A DNA stretch of 26,591 nt from a virus, in IMG/VR virus record IMGVR_UViG_3300027734_000272, positions 1 through 26,591 of that record; one strand, written 5' to 3'. Positions 13,723 to 20,263 of this stretch are shown in pieces. Position 1 is the first letter of the stretch. Each line of letters starts with the position of its first letter. The notes under the pieces were generated by a model. It worked only from the letters and a program-made list of their open reading frames with translations. It was not told where the DNA came from and did not search any database. The translations under genes and the position numbers were made by a program.

Positions 13723-13883
13723 ATACTGACGAAACTTATTTGGGGGATGGTGTGTACGTTAGTTTTGACGGTTATCAAATATGGCTGGCAGTCAACCACC
13801 ACGAGAACAAAGTGATCGCGTTGGAGCCTGATGTGTTTGCCCGTTTGTGTGAATACGTTGTATTTTTGGAGGAGAAAACATGA
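13719..13883 (+). CDS. 54-aa conserved phage beta-strand protein
   Basis: The protein MNTDETYLGDGVYVSFDGYQ is followed by IWLAVNHHENKVIALEPDVFA. The YLGDGVYVSFDGYQIWL core and the IALEP turn are a widely recurring short phage family, probably a small beta structure. Function unknown. AGGAGGGAAC precedes the ATG, one of the stronger ribosome sites in the operon. The terminal codons in turn supply GGAGGAG to the next gene. Confidence 0.8.
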   Translation: MNTDETYLGDGVYVSFDGYQIWLAVNHHENKVIALEPDVFARLCEYVVFLEEKT

Positions 13884-14044
13884 ACCGCATCGAAGAAGAA
13901 GACGACGACATACAGGACTACAAGCGCCCGTGGGTGGGGCTGACGGATGAAGAAATACACAACACAGTTGGGTACGACGAAACTTGTGAGATGTACCAAT
14001 TTGCTCTTGCTCTTATTGCCAAGTTGAAAGCAAAAAACTCATGA
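13880..14044 (+). CDS. 54-aa acidic protein with RPWVGLTDEE motif
   Basis: The protein MNRIEEEDDDIQDYKRPWVG continues LTDEEIHNTVGY and ends IAKLKAKNS. The PWVGLTDEEI motif is common in short phage proteins of unknown function. The start follows a strong GGAGGAG. It overlaps both neighbours through ATGA. Confidence 0.75.
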   Translation: MNRIEEEDDDIQDYKRPWVGLTDEEIHNTVGYDETCEMYQFALALIAKLKAKNS

Positions 14045-14262
14045 ACATACTGCAATACCTGAACGGCCTACGGCCAGCCATACCTATGTCCGCCGAGCGG
14101 CCATGCACGGTTATGAGCAACGGCGAACTGCGCAGGCACATGCTGCAAGGCGCTGTGCTCATTAACGGCGAGACGGTGACCCCGGACGAGCCGATGGACT
14201 TCCCAGTCTTTTCGCTGGTGTTCTTCCCGAAATCAAAGAACCGCAGGACCACGATCGTATGA
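14041..14262 (+). CDS. S4-like small RNA-binding-type protein (73 aa)
   Basis: The segment SNGELRRHMLQGAVLINGET (26-45) followed by VTPDEPMDFP resembles the alpha-L RNA-binding (S4) fold, with a helix carrying basic residues and a strand-turn-strand VLINGETV. The ending FSLVFFPKS plus basic residues is typical of the phage version. Such proteins may bind structured RNA, but a target is unknown. Both junctions are ATGA. Confidence 0.7.
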   Translation: MNILQYLNGLRPAIPMSAERPCTVMSNGELRRHMLQGAVLINGETVTPDEPMDFPVFSLVFFPKSKNRRTTIV

Positions 14263-14660
14263 TCTGCCCCACTTGCAACGCGTGGACCCGAACGCTTGAG
14301 ACGCGGGAAAAGCCCGGCCACCAGACCTACCGCAGGTACGAGTGCGCCAACGGGCACGCCATCAAGACCATGGAGGCCGTGATCGTTGTGCCTGCCCCGG
14401 TCACAAGGGCCGACGAGGTGCGCAAGATGATGCGGCAGGACTACCTCGGCGGCATGACCGCGTCCCACTTAGGGCTCTGCCTTGGCATGTCCACGCGCTT
14501 GGCTAGGGAAATATTCGTGAGGATGCGAGACGCCTACGTCAAGAGCTGGATCGTCGAGAAGGATAGGTGGGTGGGGGTGTGGGCCCTCGCCGCAGACATT
14601 GAAGACGTCCCACGCAACTGCCCGAAACCAACAATGAAACCACCGAAAGCAAAACAATGA
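14259..14660 (+). CDS. Zinc-finger plus winged-helix-like DNA-binding protein
   Basis: The 133-aa protein opens with MICPTCNAW and later YECANGHAI, a C-x2-C...C-x3-H set like the N-terminal zinc ribbon of NrdR or Ogr/Delta-type regulators. Residues about 52-100 (DEVRKMMRQDYLGGMTASHL and following LCLGMSTRLAREIFVRMRD) look like a helix-turn-helix. The C terminus is basic and Pro/Lys-rich. A transcription regulator, perhaps for late genes, is a reasonable inference. No exact family match is claimed. Confidence 0.65.
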   Translation: MICPTCNAWTRTLETREKPGHQTYRRYECANGHAIKTMEAVIVVPAPVTRADEVRKMMRQDYLGGMTASHLGLCLGMSTRLAREIFVRMRDAYVKSWIVEKDRWVGVWALAADIEDVPRNCPKPTMKPPKAKQ

Positions 14661-14893
14661 AAACTGAAGAACACGTCGTTCTAACCGGGTTTGCTGAACC
14701 GGATACGCGGGTCACCATGTCAATAAAAACCCGTGATGGTGAAATTAAATTCATTGCTGGAGAGAACTTTTGTTACGGTCTGACTAGCCCTATAAAAAGT
14801 GGCGGTGGAATCACCATGGGCGACGCGAATAGGCAGTGGCTGCACGAGCACTTGGACAAATGGATAGACGACAACATTGAAAGAACCAAATGA
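14657..14893 (+). CDS. 78-aa hypothetical protein
   Basis: The product has a beta-like N-terminal half (HVVLTGFAEPDTRVTMSIKT), a Gly-rich middle (KSGGGITMG) and a helical acidic end (HEHLDKWIDDNIERTK). I do not recognise the family. Both ends are ATGA overlaps. Confidence 0.7.
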   Translation: MKTEEHVVLTGFAEPDTRVTMSIKTRDGEIKFIAGENFCYGLTSPIKSGGGITMGDANRQWLHEHLDKWIDDNIERTK

Positions 14894-15120
14894 GCACCGA
14901 ACTGAAATCAGGGATAGAGCAGGCCGTGGCGGCCGCAGGGTCGCAGGCCAAGCTGGCAGACATGCTGGGCTGCACGCAGCAGAACGTATCGTTCTGGGTG
15001 CGCCAAGGCTACGTGCCCGTGGAACGCATCCGGGAGATCGAGCAGGCCACCGGCGTGCATCGGTCTATACTGATCGACCCGGAGTTAATAGACCTGCTGT
15101 CACCGACAGCGGACCTATAA
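14890..15120 (+). CDS. Second Cro/YdaS-like helix-turn-helix regulator (76 aa)
   Basis: The protein has a Cro/YdaS-type helix-turn-helix at about residues 15-45: SQAKLADMLGCTQQNVSFWV, then RQGYVPVERIREIEQATGV. The following HRSILIDPELIDLL is the usual C-terminal arm. It is the last gene of the ATGA chain and lies just before the primase. Its 3' end contains the dyad GCTGTCACCGACAGC and a TATAAT, so it may repress the primase promoter and itself; this is inference. It is distinct in sequence from the YdaS-like gene at 5115. Confidence 0.85.
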   Translation: MSTELKSGIEQAVAAAGSQAKLADMLGCTQQNVSFWVRQGYVPVERIREIEQATGVHRSILIDPELIDLLSPTADL

Positions 15121-15121
15121 T
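15096..15121 (+). promoter_or_regulatory. Operator-like dyad and -10 box before the primase gene
   Basis: GCTGTC (15096-15101) and GACAGC (15105-15110) form a 6-bp dyad around ACC. A consensus TATAAT lies at 15116-15121. No convincing -35 is visible, and the site is inside the end of the regulator gene. A transcript from here would have a leader of about 95 bases to the primase ATG. Confidence 0.4.
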
Positions 15122-15223
15122 CGTTTCGGAACACGGCTAGGTGCGAAGTCATGAGCGCACCGAAAAGCGAACTACCCACGCAGCCGTTGTTCACTTTTTA
15201 ATTGGGTACGTTTGGGTATAAAA
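15122..15223 (+). other. Leader region of the primase gene
   Basis: These 102 bases hold no gene I would support. TTGGGTA occurs twice nine bases apart (15203 and 15212), and TATAAAA sits directly before the ATG. No Shine-Dalgarno is obvious, so initiation of the primase may depend on structure or an unusual site. Confidence 0.3.
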
Positions 15224-17278
15224 ATGACACAGACAACACCAGACCTGCCACCAATCGGGCAGGTATTCAAGCCGCAGCACATCCCGCAGCAGCTCAAAAA
15301 CATGCGACGCTGGGCCCCGTGGAAGGCCGTGTGGAACGAGACCCGGCAGAAGTACGACAAGATCCCCTACCACCCTGACCACTACGGCCTGAGCACCAAG
15401 GACGTCAAGCGCTGGGTTGACTTCGACACCGCCAACAGCTCCCAGCGGCTCAACCCCAACAAGTACAAAGGCGTGGGCTTCGTGCTCACCGACATCACCG
15501 ACGTGGTGGGCATCGACCTAGACAACTGCGTCAAGGACGGCGTCATCGCCCCGTGGGCCTTGGAGATCATCGACGCCGTGAGCAGCTACACCGAGCGCAG
15601 CCCCAGCGGCAACGGCATACGCATACTGGCTACCGGCACCTTCCACACCGACTGGAACAACCACGACGTGGGCATCGAGGTCTACGCGGGCCACGCGCCG
15701 CGCTTCCTGACCATCACGGGCGACGCGGTGGGGCTCCCCGTGGGCTACCCGCTGTACGAGGCCCCGGCCGAGGTCCTGAGCACCCTGCACAGCCGCTACG
15801 GCCGTGGCCGGGCCACCGCCAACGTGATCCCCATCCAGATGCCCGAGCTGATCCCGTACGTCTTGCTGCCCGACGTCGAGGACATGGACATACCCGATGC
15901 CACCAAGGACATCCTGCTGCACGGACCCGACGAGACCGACGACCGTTCACTGGCCCTGCACCGCACCGGTGTGCAGCTCTACAGCGCGGGCTACAGCGAC
16001 GCCGAGGTCCTGTCCATACTGGCTAACAGCCAGCCCCTGTTCGACGTGGCTTTGTCCCACCGACGCATGGACGACGAGCGCGCCCTGCAGTACCTATGGG
16101 TCGAGCACTGCCAGAAGGCCAAGCCCAAGGCCGTCACCAAGGACTCGGTGATGGCCGACTTCCAAGACCTGAGCGCCGACCCGGAGGTGGCCGCCCAGAC
16201 AAAAAAGTCCGAGGAGGCTAAAGCCAAGGCCGAAGACCGCTTCAAACTGGAGACGGCAGTCGAGTTTGCCCAGCGCCGCAAGGCGTCGTGGATCGTCAAG
16301 GGCGTGGTGCCCATGGCCACGCTGGGCGTCATCTACGGGGCGTCAGGCTCGGGCAAGTCGTTTTGGCTTTTTGACCTGATGGCCGCCGTGGCCCGCGCGC
16401 AGGCCGTGAAGGACACCGCCAACGCCGTGCAGGCCCTGTGGCGTGGCAAGAAGATAAACCCTGCCCGCGTGTGCTGGATCGCTGCTGAGGGCGTGGAGGA
16501 CATGCGCAAGCGCGTCTTGGGCTACTGCACCCACCAAGGCATACCGCTGGCCAGCCTGCCCATGGAGTTCATCGGCGAGGCACCCAACTTCATGGAGGTT
16601 GTGGACGTCAAGGCCGTGATCAAACAGATACGCGCCCGGGGCAAGTTCGACGTGATCGTGATTGACACGCTGGCACAGGTCATGGCGGGCGGAAATGAAA
16701 ACTCAGGCGAAGACATGGGACAGGTGCTGGCCTACTGCCGCGAGATCACCCGGCTCACCGGGGCGATGGTCGTGTTGGTCCACCACAGCGGCAAGGACGA
16801 ATCCCGGGGAGCCCGGGGATGGTCGGGCCTTCGCGCCGCAGCCGACTTTGAGATGGAGATCATCCGCTCGGACAACGACCGCGTGGCCACGGTCACCAAG
16901 ATGAAGGGCGGGGAAGACGGCGGCGAGTACGGCTTCAAGCTGGAGACCGTCACGGTCGGCATGGACGACGACGGCGACGTGGAGACGACCTGCGTGGTGG
17001 TCTACACCGACAGCAGCCGGGCCTCTGTGGCCGTCACCAAGGGGCCGAGCGGGGCGAAGCACAAGCTGATCCTCAAGGAGGCCACGCGGCTCATCGAGCT
17101 GGCCGGGTCCGGCGTCACCTTCAGCGAGATCGTCGAGGTGGTCTGGCCGAAGTACCCACGGAACGACGAGAGCAAGCGCGACCAGCGCAAAAACAACGCC
17201 GGACGTGATTTGCGGGACGTCATTGCGGCTGGGCATCTGGCCCAAAACGACGATGGCGTGGTCAGCTTTCCAGAGTAA
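15224..17278 (+). CDS. Primase-helicase: AEP primase plus RepA-type AAA ATPase
   Basis: The 684-aa protein joins two enzymes. Residues about 20-190 are an archaeo-eukaryotic-type primase/polymerase: Asp98 and Asp100 in VVGIDLD, SPSGNG (126-131) where the usual His is replaced by Arg133, and Glu152 in GIEVY. Residues about 345-560 are a RecA/RepA-like ATPase: Walker A GASGSGKS (372-379), Walker B VIVIDT with Asp481, and the VLVHHSGK sensor (517-524). Residues about 613-684 form a winged-helix-like domain repeated in the next gene. It should unwind and prime phage DNA. A TTG at 15212 is an alternative start. Confidence 0.9.
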   Translation: MTQTTPDLPPIGQVFKPQHIPQQLKNMRRWAPWKAVWNETRQKYDKIPYHPDHYGLSTKDVKRWVDFDTANSSQRLNPNKYKGVGFVLTDITDVVGIDLDNCVKDGVIAPWALEIIDAVSSYTERSPSGNGIRILATGTFHTDWNNHDVGIEVYAGHAPRFLTITGDAVGLPVGYPLYEAPAEVLSTLHSRYGRGRATANVIPIQMPELIPYVLLPDVEDMDIPDATKDILLHGPDETDDRSLALHRTGVQLYSAGYSDAEVLSILANSQPLFDVALSHRRMDDERALQYLWVEHCQKAKPKAVTKDSVMADFQDLSADPEVAAQTKKSEEAKAKAEDRFKLETAVEFAQRRKASWIVKGVVPMATLGVIYGASGSGKSFWLFDLMAAVARAQAVKDTANAVQALWRGKKINPARVCWIAAEGVEDMRKRVLGYCTHQGIPLASLPMEFIGEAPNFMEVVDVKAVIKQIRARGKFDVIVIDTLAQVMAGGNENSGEDMGQVLAYCREITRLTGAMVVLVHHSGKDESRGARGWSGLRAAADFEMEIIRSDNDRVATVTKMKGGEDGGEYGFKLETVTVGMDDDGDVETTCVVVYTDSSRASVAVTKGPSGAKHKLILKEATRLIELAGSGVTFSEIVEVVWPKYPRNDESKRDQRKNNAGRDLRDVIAAGHLAQNDDGVVSFPE

Positions 17279-17293
17279 CCAAAGGAGAAACCT

Positions 17294-17686
17294 ATGTCAG
17301 AAACCAAGTACGAAGTCCTAGCGCGCATGGAAGCCGCCATCGCCACGATGCTTGCCATGCGTGATCTGTACTTCAGCACGTTGCCCCAAGAATTTCAAAT
17401 AGCGCGCGACGAGCCGCCTACCCCAACGCCCCTCGTAACGCGAAGCACGCTTCGTCAAAGGATGATTGTTAACACGGTGTCTAACCTTCAAGAGTTGTCG
17501 GGAGTGAACCCCACCTTTGAAGAAGTTCTCGACGCGGTTTGGCCACAGTACCCCCCGACCTTAGAAGGTAGGCGCGATATGCGCAAAGTCAACGCTAGGC
17601 GCGACCTGCGGGACGTTATTGCGGCCGGTTATTTGATAAAAAACAAGGACGATGAGGTCAGTTTGCCGGGCGTGTGCTACTTGTAG
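17294..17686 (+). CDS. Stand-alone copy of the primase C-terminal winged-helix domain
   Basis: The 130-aa protein starts after AAGGAG, 15 bases beyond the primase stop. Residues about 1-30 are a helix (EAAIATMLAMRDLYF) and 31-55 a Pro-rich linker. Residues about 60-125 clearly match the last 70 residues of the primase-helicase: both share VWPxYP, then RD-x-RK-x-NA, RDLRDVIAAG and a VS-x-P ending. The wing domain is therefore duplicated as a separate protein. Beside the repeat region at 17713-17820, a role as an origin-binding or loading factor is plausible inference. No known family name is claimed. Confidence 0.8.
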   Translation: MSETKYEVLARMEAAIATMLAMRDLYFSTLPQEFQIARDEPPTPTPLVTRSTLRQRMIVNTVSNLQELSGVNPTFEEVLDAVWPQYPPTLEGRRDMRKVNARRDLRDVIAAGYLIKNKDDEVSLPGVCYL

Positions 17687-17712
17687 GTTTTTGCATGTTT
17701 GTAAAAAATAGC

Positions 17713-17820
17713 TTGCTTCATTGCTTCAAGATTGCTTCAGAAGCCTTCAGAAGCAGGGCATATTGCTTCATTCGCTTCACCCCCCTTTAGGGGTGAAGCA
17801 TGAAGCAGAAGCCTGAAGCC
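17713..17820. repeat. Iteron-like repeats and hairpin: candidate replication origin
   Basis: TTGCTTCA occurs at 17713-17720, 17721-17728, 17732-17739 and 17763-17770, with TCGCTTCA at 17772-17779. The inverse TGAAGC occurs at 17794, 17801 and 17814. Further GCCTTCA/GAAGC variants fill the space. It lies directly after the primase and winged-helix genes and is followed by AT-rich DNA (17821-17880), the usual layout of a theta or iteron origin. No gene covers it. Confidence 0.6.
17764..17807. other. Long near-perfect hairpin within the repeat region
   Basis: The inner stem pairs GCTTCACCCC (17774-17783) with GGGGTGAAGC (17790-17799), 10 perfect base pairs around a 6-base loop. The outer stem pairs TGCTTCAT (17764-17771) with ATGAAGCA (17800-17807). 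Only two unpaired bases interrupt the total of 18 base pairs. No T-run follows, so it is not a typical intrinsic terminator. Confidence 0.75.
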
Positions 17821-17864
17821 AATTTGGTAATTATTTACAAAAACTATCGTGGTGAGATTTACAA

Positions 17865-17963
17865 TAGAAATATTTTACAAACAAACGCTTGTAACATCCA
17901 AAAAGCGGGTACACTTCAGGCATCGCAACAACGCGATGACACACAAACACACAGGAGTTAAAA
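17865..17963 (+). promoter_or_regulatory. Expression module A: promoter, 5' hairpin and leader
   Basis: TAGAAATATTTT (17865-17876) lies 45 bases before a -10-like TACACT (17910-17915). Then come the hairpin CATCGC/GCGATG with a 6-base loop (17921-17938), an ACACAAACACAC stretch and AGGAGT before the ATG. Every element recurs at the same spacing in module B (20164-20263). A start site seven bases after the -10 would put the hairpin at the mRNA 5' end. TTACAA/TTGTAA (17875-17894) is a further dyad. Confidence 0.65.
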
Positions 17964-18254
17964 ATGGCAAAAGCAGCAAAGTTGGTGGTGGAGTTGAACG
18001 AAGGCAGCGTGGACCGTCTGGGCATGTTGCTGGCACAGATCGCTGATCTGACCAAAGAAGCCGACGCGATCAAGGACGCGATCAAGTTGTCCGGCCTGTC
18101 GCATGAAGGCTCGTTCTTCAAGGCCACGCTGACCAAAGACGTCGACAAGAAAATCTTCGACAAGGAATTCTTCGTCCAGCAGCACGGTGAGGTCGCGTAC
18201 GACGCCTACACCAAGAACATCCAAATCACTTCCGTCAAAGTCACTTCCCGTTAA
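17964..18254 (+). CDS. 96-aa protein, payload of expression module A
   Basis: The protein MAKAAKLVVELNEGSVDRLG starts with a basic strand. It then has a helix typical of a coiled coil (IADLTKEADAIKDAIKLSGL) and a beta-like C-terminal half (EGSFFKATLTKDVDKK, ending ITSVKVTSR). The layout resembles small conserved phage proteins with an EADxIKD helix followed by an FKATL-type strand, function unassigned. The promoter and leader module, the strong ribosome site and the 3' hairpin suggest high expression. It is unrelated to the 79-aa protein of module B although their starts share the same ten bases. Confidence 0.8.
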   Translation: MAKAAKLVVELNEGSVDRLGMLLAQIADLTKEADAIKDAIKLSGLSHEGSFFKATLTKDVDKKIFDKEFFVQQHGEVAYDAYTKNIQITSVKVTSR

Positions 18255-18262
18255 TCAACCCG

Positions 18263-18276
18263 GGGGCTTCGGCCCC
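18263..18276 (+). terminator. UUCG hairpin at the end of module A
   Basis: GGGGC (18263-18267), TTCG loop and GCCCC (18272-18276) begin eight bases after the stop. The surrounding TAATCAACCCGGGGGCTTCG is repeated after the 79-aa gene. There is no T-run, so it is more likely a 3'-end stabiliser or weak terminator. Confidence 0.6.
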
Positions 18277-18291
18277 TAGAAAGGAATCCCC

Positions 18292-18456
18292 ATGATCTGC
18301 ATCTACACAGTCCGTAAAAACGGCAAGATTGTTTTTTCCAGCAAACCTATGTCTGAGTCGCAGGCATTGGCTGAGGCCGCGCAGTATGCGGAAGCAGAAG
18401 TGACGGAGTGCGAAGAGTACTTCGGCCAAGACGACGAAATCAATTTTCAAGCATAA
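18292..18456 (+). CDS. 54-aa acidic small protein
   Basis: The ATG at 18292 follows AAAGGA. The product is MICIYTVRKNGKIVFSSKPM, then a helix (SESQALAEAAQYAEAEVT) and an acidic end. The YTVRKNGKIVFSS strand pair followed by a helix suggests a small alpha/beta fold. The family is not recognised. It lies between the module A hairpin and the DUF932 gene. Confidence 0.7.
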   Translation: MICIYTVRKNGKIVFSSKPMSESQALAEAAQYAEAEVTECEEYFGQDDEINFQA

Positions 18457-18477
18457 CTTTTACCCTAGGAGAACACC

Positions 18478-19344
18478 ATGATCCGTTTCGCAACCGCTTC
18501 CGCTCAAACTACCTTCCGTTCCACCAGCCCCTTGAGCAATGGCCAGATCGCCTACCACGCGCCCAGCGTGATGGCCGACGCCGCTCACCACTCCCGTGGT
18601 GACCGCTACGCTTTCATCCCGACGATCCAAGTGATCGACGGCCTGCGTGCCGAGGGCTTCGAGCCCTACGAGATCCGTCAGACCAAGACCCGCAGCGCTG
18701 ACAAGCGTGAGCACACCAAGCACATGGTGCGCATGCGTCACCTCAGCTCGATTGCCACCAGCGAGGAGGTGCCCGAGATCATCTTGCTCAACAGCCACGA
18801 CGGCAGCTCCAGCTACCAGATCATGTCGGGCGTGTTCCGCTTCGTGTGCTCCAACGGCCTGATCGCCGGGGACATGTTCAACAACATCCGCGTCCGGCAC
18901 AGCGGCCGCATCGTGGACGACGTCATCGAAGGCGCGACCCGGGTGCTGGAGGACGCCAAGCAGATCGGCAGCCGCATCGCCGACTACAAGGCCATCACGC
19001 TGGACCACGACGAGCAGGTTGCGTTTGCCAAGGCTGCAGGACAAGCCCGCTGGGGTGACGACGCCCCGGTCACGCCCTACCGCATGCTGACGGCCAACCG
19101 CTGGCAGGACAACAAGGCCGACCTGTGGACCACGTTCAACCGCGTGCAGGAGAACATGCTCAAGGGCGGCATCTCCGGGCGCAGCGCCACCGGCCGTCGC
19201 ATGACGACCCGCGCAGTGGGCGGCGTCACCGAGAACGTGAAGCTCAACAAGGCGCTGTGGACGCTGGCGGATACCATGGCCGCCCTGAAGCTGGACAAGG
19301 CCACCGACCAGTTCGTCGAGTCCCACGAGCACGCCTACCTGTAA
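18478..19344 (+). CDS. DUF932 phage/plasmid-like protein
   Basis: The 288-aa protein matches the DUF932 family (phage/plasmid-like proteins): an N-terminal region with SVMADAAHHSRGDRYAFIPT, then VRMRHL, EIILLNSHDGSSSYQIMSGV, FRFVCSNGLIAGD and a central helix. Members are found on plasmids and phages near replication genes. Their biochemical role is not established. GGAGAACACC precedes the ATG, the same leader as at 20544. A strong hairpin with a UUCG loop follows the stop. Confidence 0.9.
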   Translation: MIRFATASAQTTFRSTSPLSNGQIAYHAPSVMADAAHHSRGDRYAFIPTIQVIDGLRAEGFEPYEIRQTKTRSADKREHTKHMVRMRHLSSIATSEEVPEIILLNSHDGSSSYQIMSGVFRFVCSNGLIAGDMFNNIRVRHSGRIVDDVIEGATRVLEDAKQIGSRIADYKAITLDHDEQVAFAKAAGQARWGDDAPVTPYRMLTANRWQDNKADLWTTFNRVQENMLKGGISGRSATGRRMTTRAVGGVTENVKLNKALWTLADTMAALKLDKATDQFVESHEHAYL

Positions 19345-19352
19345 ACCAACCC

Positions 19353-19370
19353 GGCCCCCTTCGGGGGGCC
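19353..19370 (+). terminator. UUCG hairpin after the DUF932 gene
   Basis: GGCCCCC (19353-19359), TTCG, GGGGGCC (19364-19370) make a 7-bp perfect stem nine bases after the stop. No T-run follows. Its position matches the hairpins at 18263 and 20511. Confidence 0.6.
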
Positions 19371-19387
19371 ACAACCAAGGAGCCAGC

Positions 19388-19609
19388 ATGGCAACAGCAA
19401 AGAAAGCCCCGGCAAAGCCCACAGAATCGGCTGTGGACAGCGTTCAGACCTACCGGATGCCCAAGGACGTCTCGGACTGGATCGAGGGCGCTACGGCCCG
19501 TATCACGTACCTGACGACGACCGTGGAGCGGCTGAAGCAGGAGAACAAGGACCTGCGCACGGCCAACAAGGTCATGGAAGGCCGGGTCATGGGCAACTCA
19601 CAGGAGTAA
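19388..19609 (+). CDS. 73-aa coiled-coil protein
   Basis: The start follows CAAGGAG. The N terminus is basic and Pro/Ala-rich (MATAKKAPAKPTES). The rest is a likely coiled coil (ATARITYLTTTVERLKQENK, then DLRTANKVMEGRV). No family is recognised. It may bind DNA or dimerise. Confidence 0.7.
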   Translation: MATAKKAPAKPTESAVDSVQTYRMPKDVSDWIEGATARITYLTTTVERLKQENKDLRTANKVMEGRVMGNSQE

Positions 19610-19612
19610 ATT

Positions 19613-19912
19613 ATGGACTTTGATGAAAAAATGACAATCGCAATCGTCACTGAGGCAGCAAGAATTGAAGAATTCGCGCTCAAGATGGGCGACGAGTTTG
19701 AGCGCAGGGACGGTGAAGGCACCTCGGTGGACGTACTTTTCAACGCGGGTGGCATGATCGTGGCCAGCGCCCTCAGTTTGGTTGACGAGGATGAGCGAGG
19801 GACAATGTTTGTCGCGATGATGGTCAATATCGTGCGGAACACCAAGATAGTGCTGGCGGAGCTTGAGACCAACGTCCTGCTCAACAAAATTCGGAAGGAG
19901 ACCAAGACATGA
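19613..19912 (+). CDS. 99-aa helical protein
   Basis: The product MDFDEKMTIAIVTEAARIEE is predicted to be nearly all helix, with a Gly-containing middle (LFNAGGMIVASALSLVDEDE). It has no recognised domain. CAGGAGT precedes the ATG, and the stop overlaps the next gene through ATGA. Confidence 0.7.
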   Translation: MDFDEKMTIAIVTEAARIEEFALKMGDEFERRDGEGTSVDVLFNAGGMIVASALSLVDEDERGTMFVAMMVNIVRNTKIVLAELETNVLLNKIRKETKT

Positions 19913-20163
19913 GCAAACCAGAACTGACACCCCTCGCCCGGCAGATACTTGGCCACGCCAACGTCATGCCGATGTTCACGCAGAAGGAATTCGATCAGGC
20001 GCTGGAGGAAGCCAAGGCCGAGATCATGGCCTTCGCTATCGACGCAGCCCGGCAGGCCGTGGCCATGGAGAACGAGGCGTGCGCACGGCTGGCCGACGAC
20101 TGCGTGAACATCGAGACGCTGGCCGACAGCATTAGGCAAAGGCTATCGAAGCGGGTGCATTGA
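19909..20163 (+). CDS. 84-aa helical protein
   Basis: The protein begins MSKPELTPLARQILGHANVM and continues with long Ala/Glu-rich helices (FDQALEEAKAEIMAFAIDAA). It has two cysteines and no recognised family. Translation is coupled to the previous gene by ATGA. Its end abuts expression module B. Confidence 0.7.
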   Translation: MSKPELTPLARQILGHANVMPMFTQKEFDQALEEAKAEIMAFAIDAARQAVAMENEACARLADDCVNIETLADSIRQRLSKRVH

Positions 20164-20263
20164 TAGAAATATTTTTCTTGTGGGGCGGCCCAAACTGTAA
20201 TTTCCTGTTACATTTCATTCATCGCAATAACGCGATGACGCACAAACATACGGAGTAAAGAAA
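20164..20263 (+). promoter_or_regulatory. Expression module B: promoter, 5' hairpin and leader
   Basis: Equivalent to module A with identical spacing: TAGAAATATTTT (20164-20175), -10-like TACATT (20209-20214) preceded by an extended TG, hairpin CATCGC/GCGATG (20220-20237), a CACAAACATAC stretch and GGAGT. Between modules the -35 region differs, while the -10, hairpin and leader are conserved. The dyad TGTAA/TTACA (20196-20212) overlaps the -10. Confidence 0.65.

Noticed and set aside
15151-15201. Possible 16-aa leader peptide before the primase
   Set aside because: There is an ATG and stop in frame, but no convincing ribosome site or conserved feature.
17764-17807. Intrinsic terminator after the winged-helix gene
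   Set aside because: The stem is strong, but no T-run follows on either strand and it is embedded in repeats, so an origin structure is favoured.
17713-17820. CRISPR array
   Set aside because: The repeats are only 6-8 bases with irregular spacing and inverted copies. There are no 25-40 base repeats with uniform spacers and no cas genes.
18460-19422. 320-codon minus-strand open frame opposite DUF932
   Set aside because: DUF932 is a recognised family with a good ribosome site and flanking hairpin. The antisense frame has neither.
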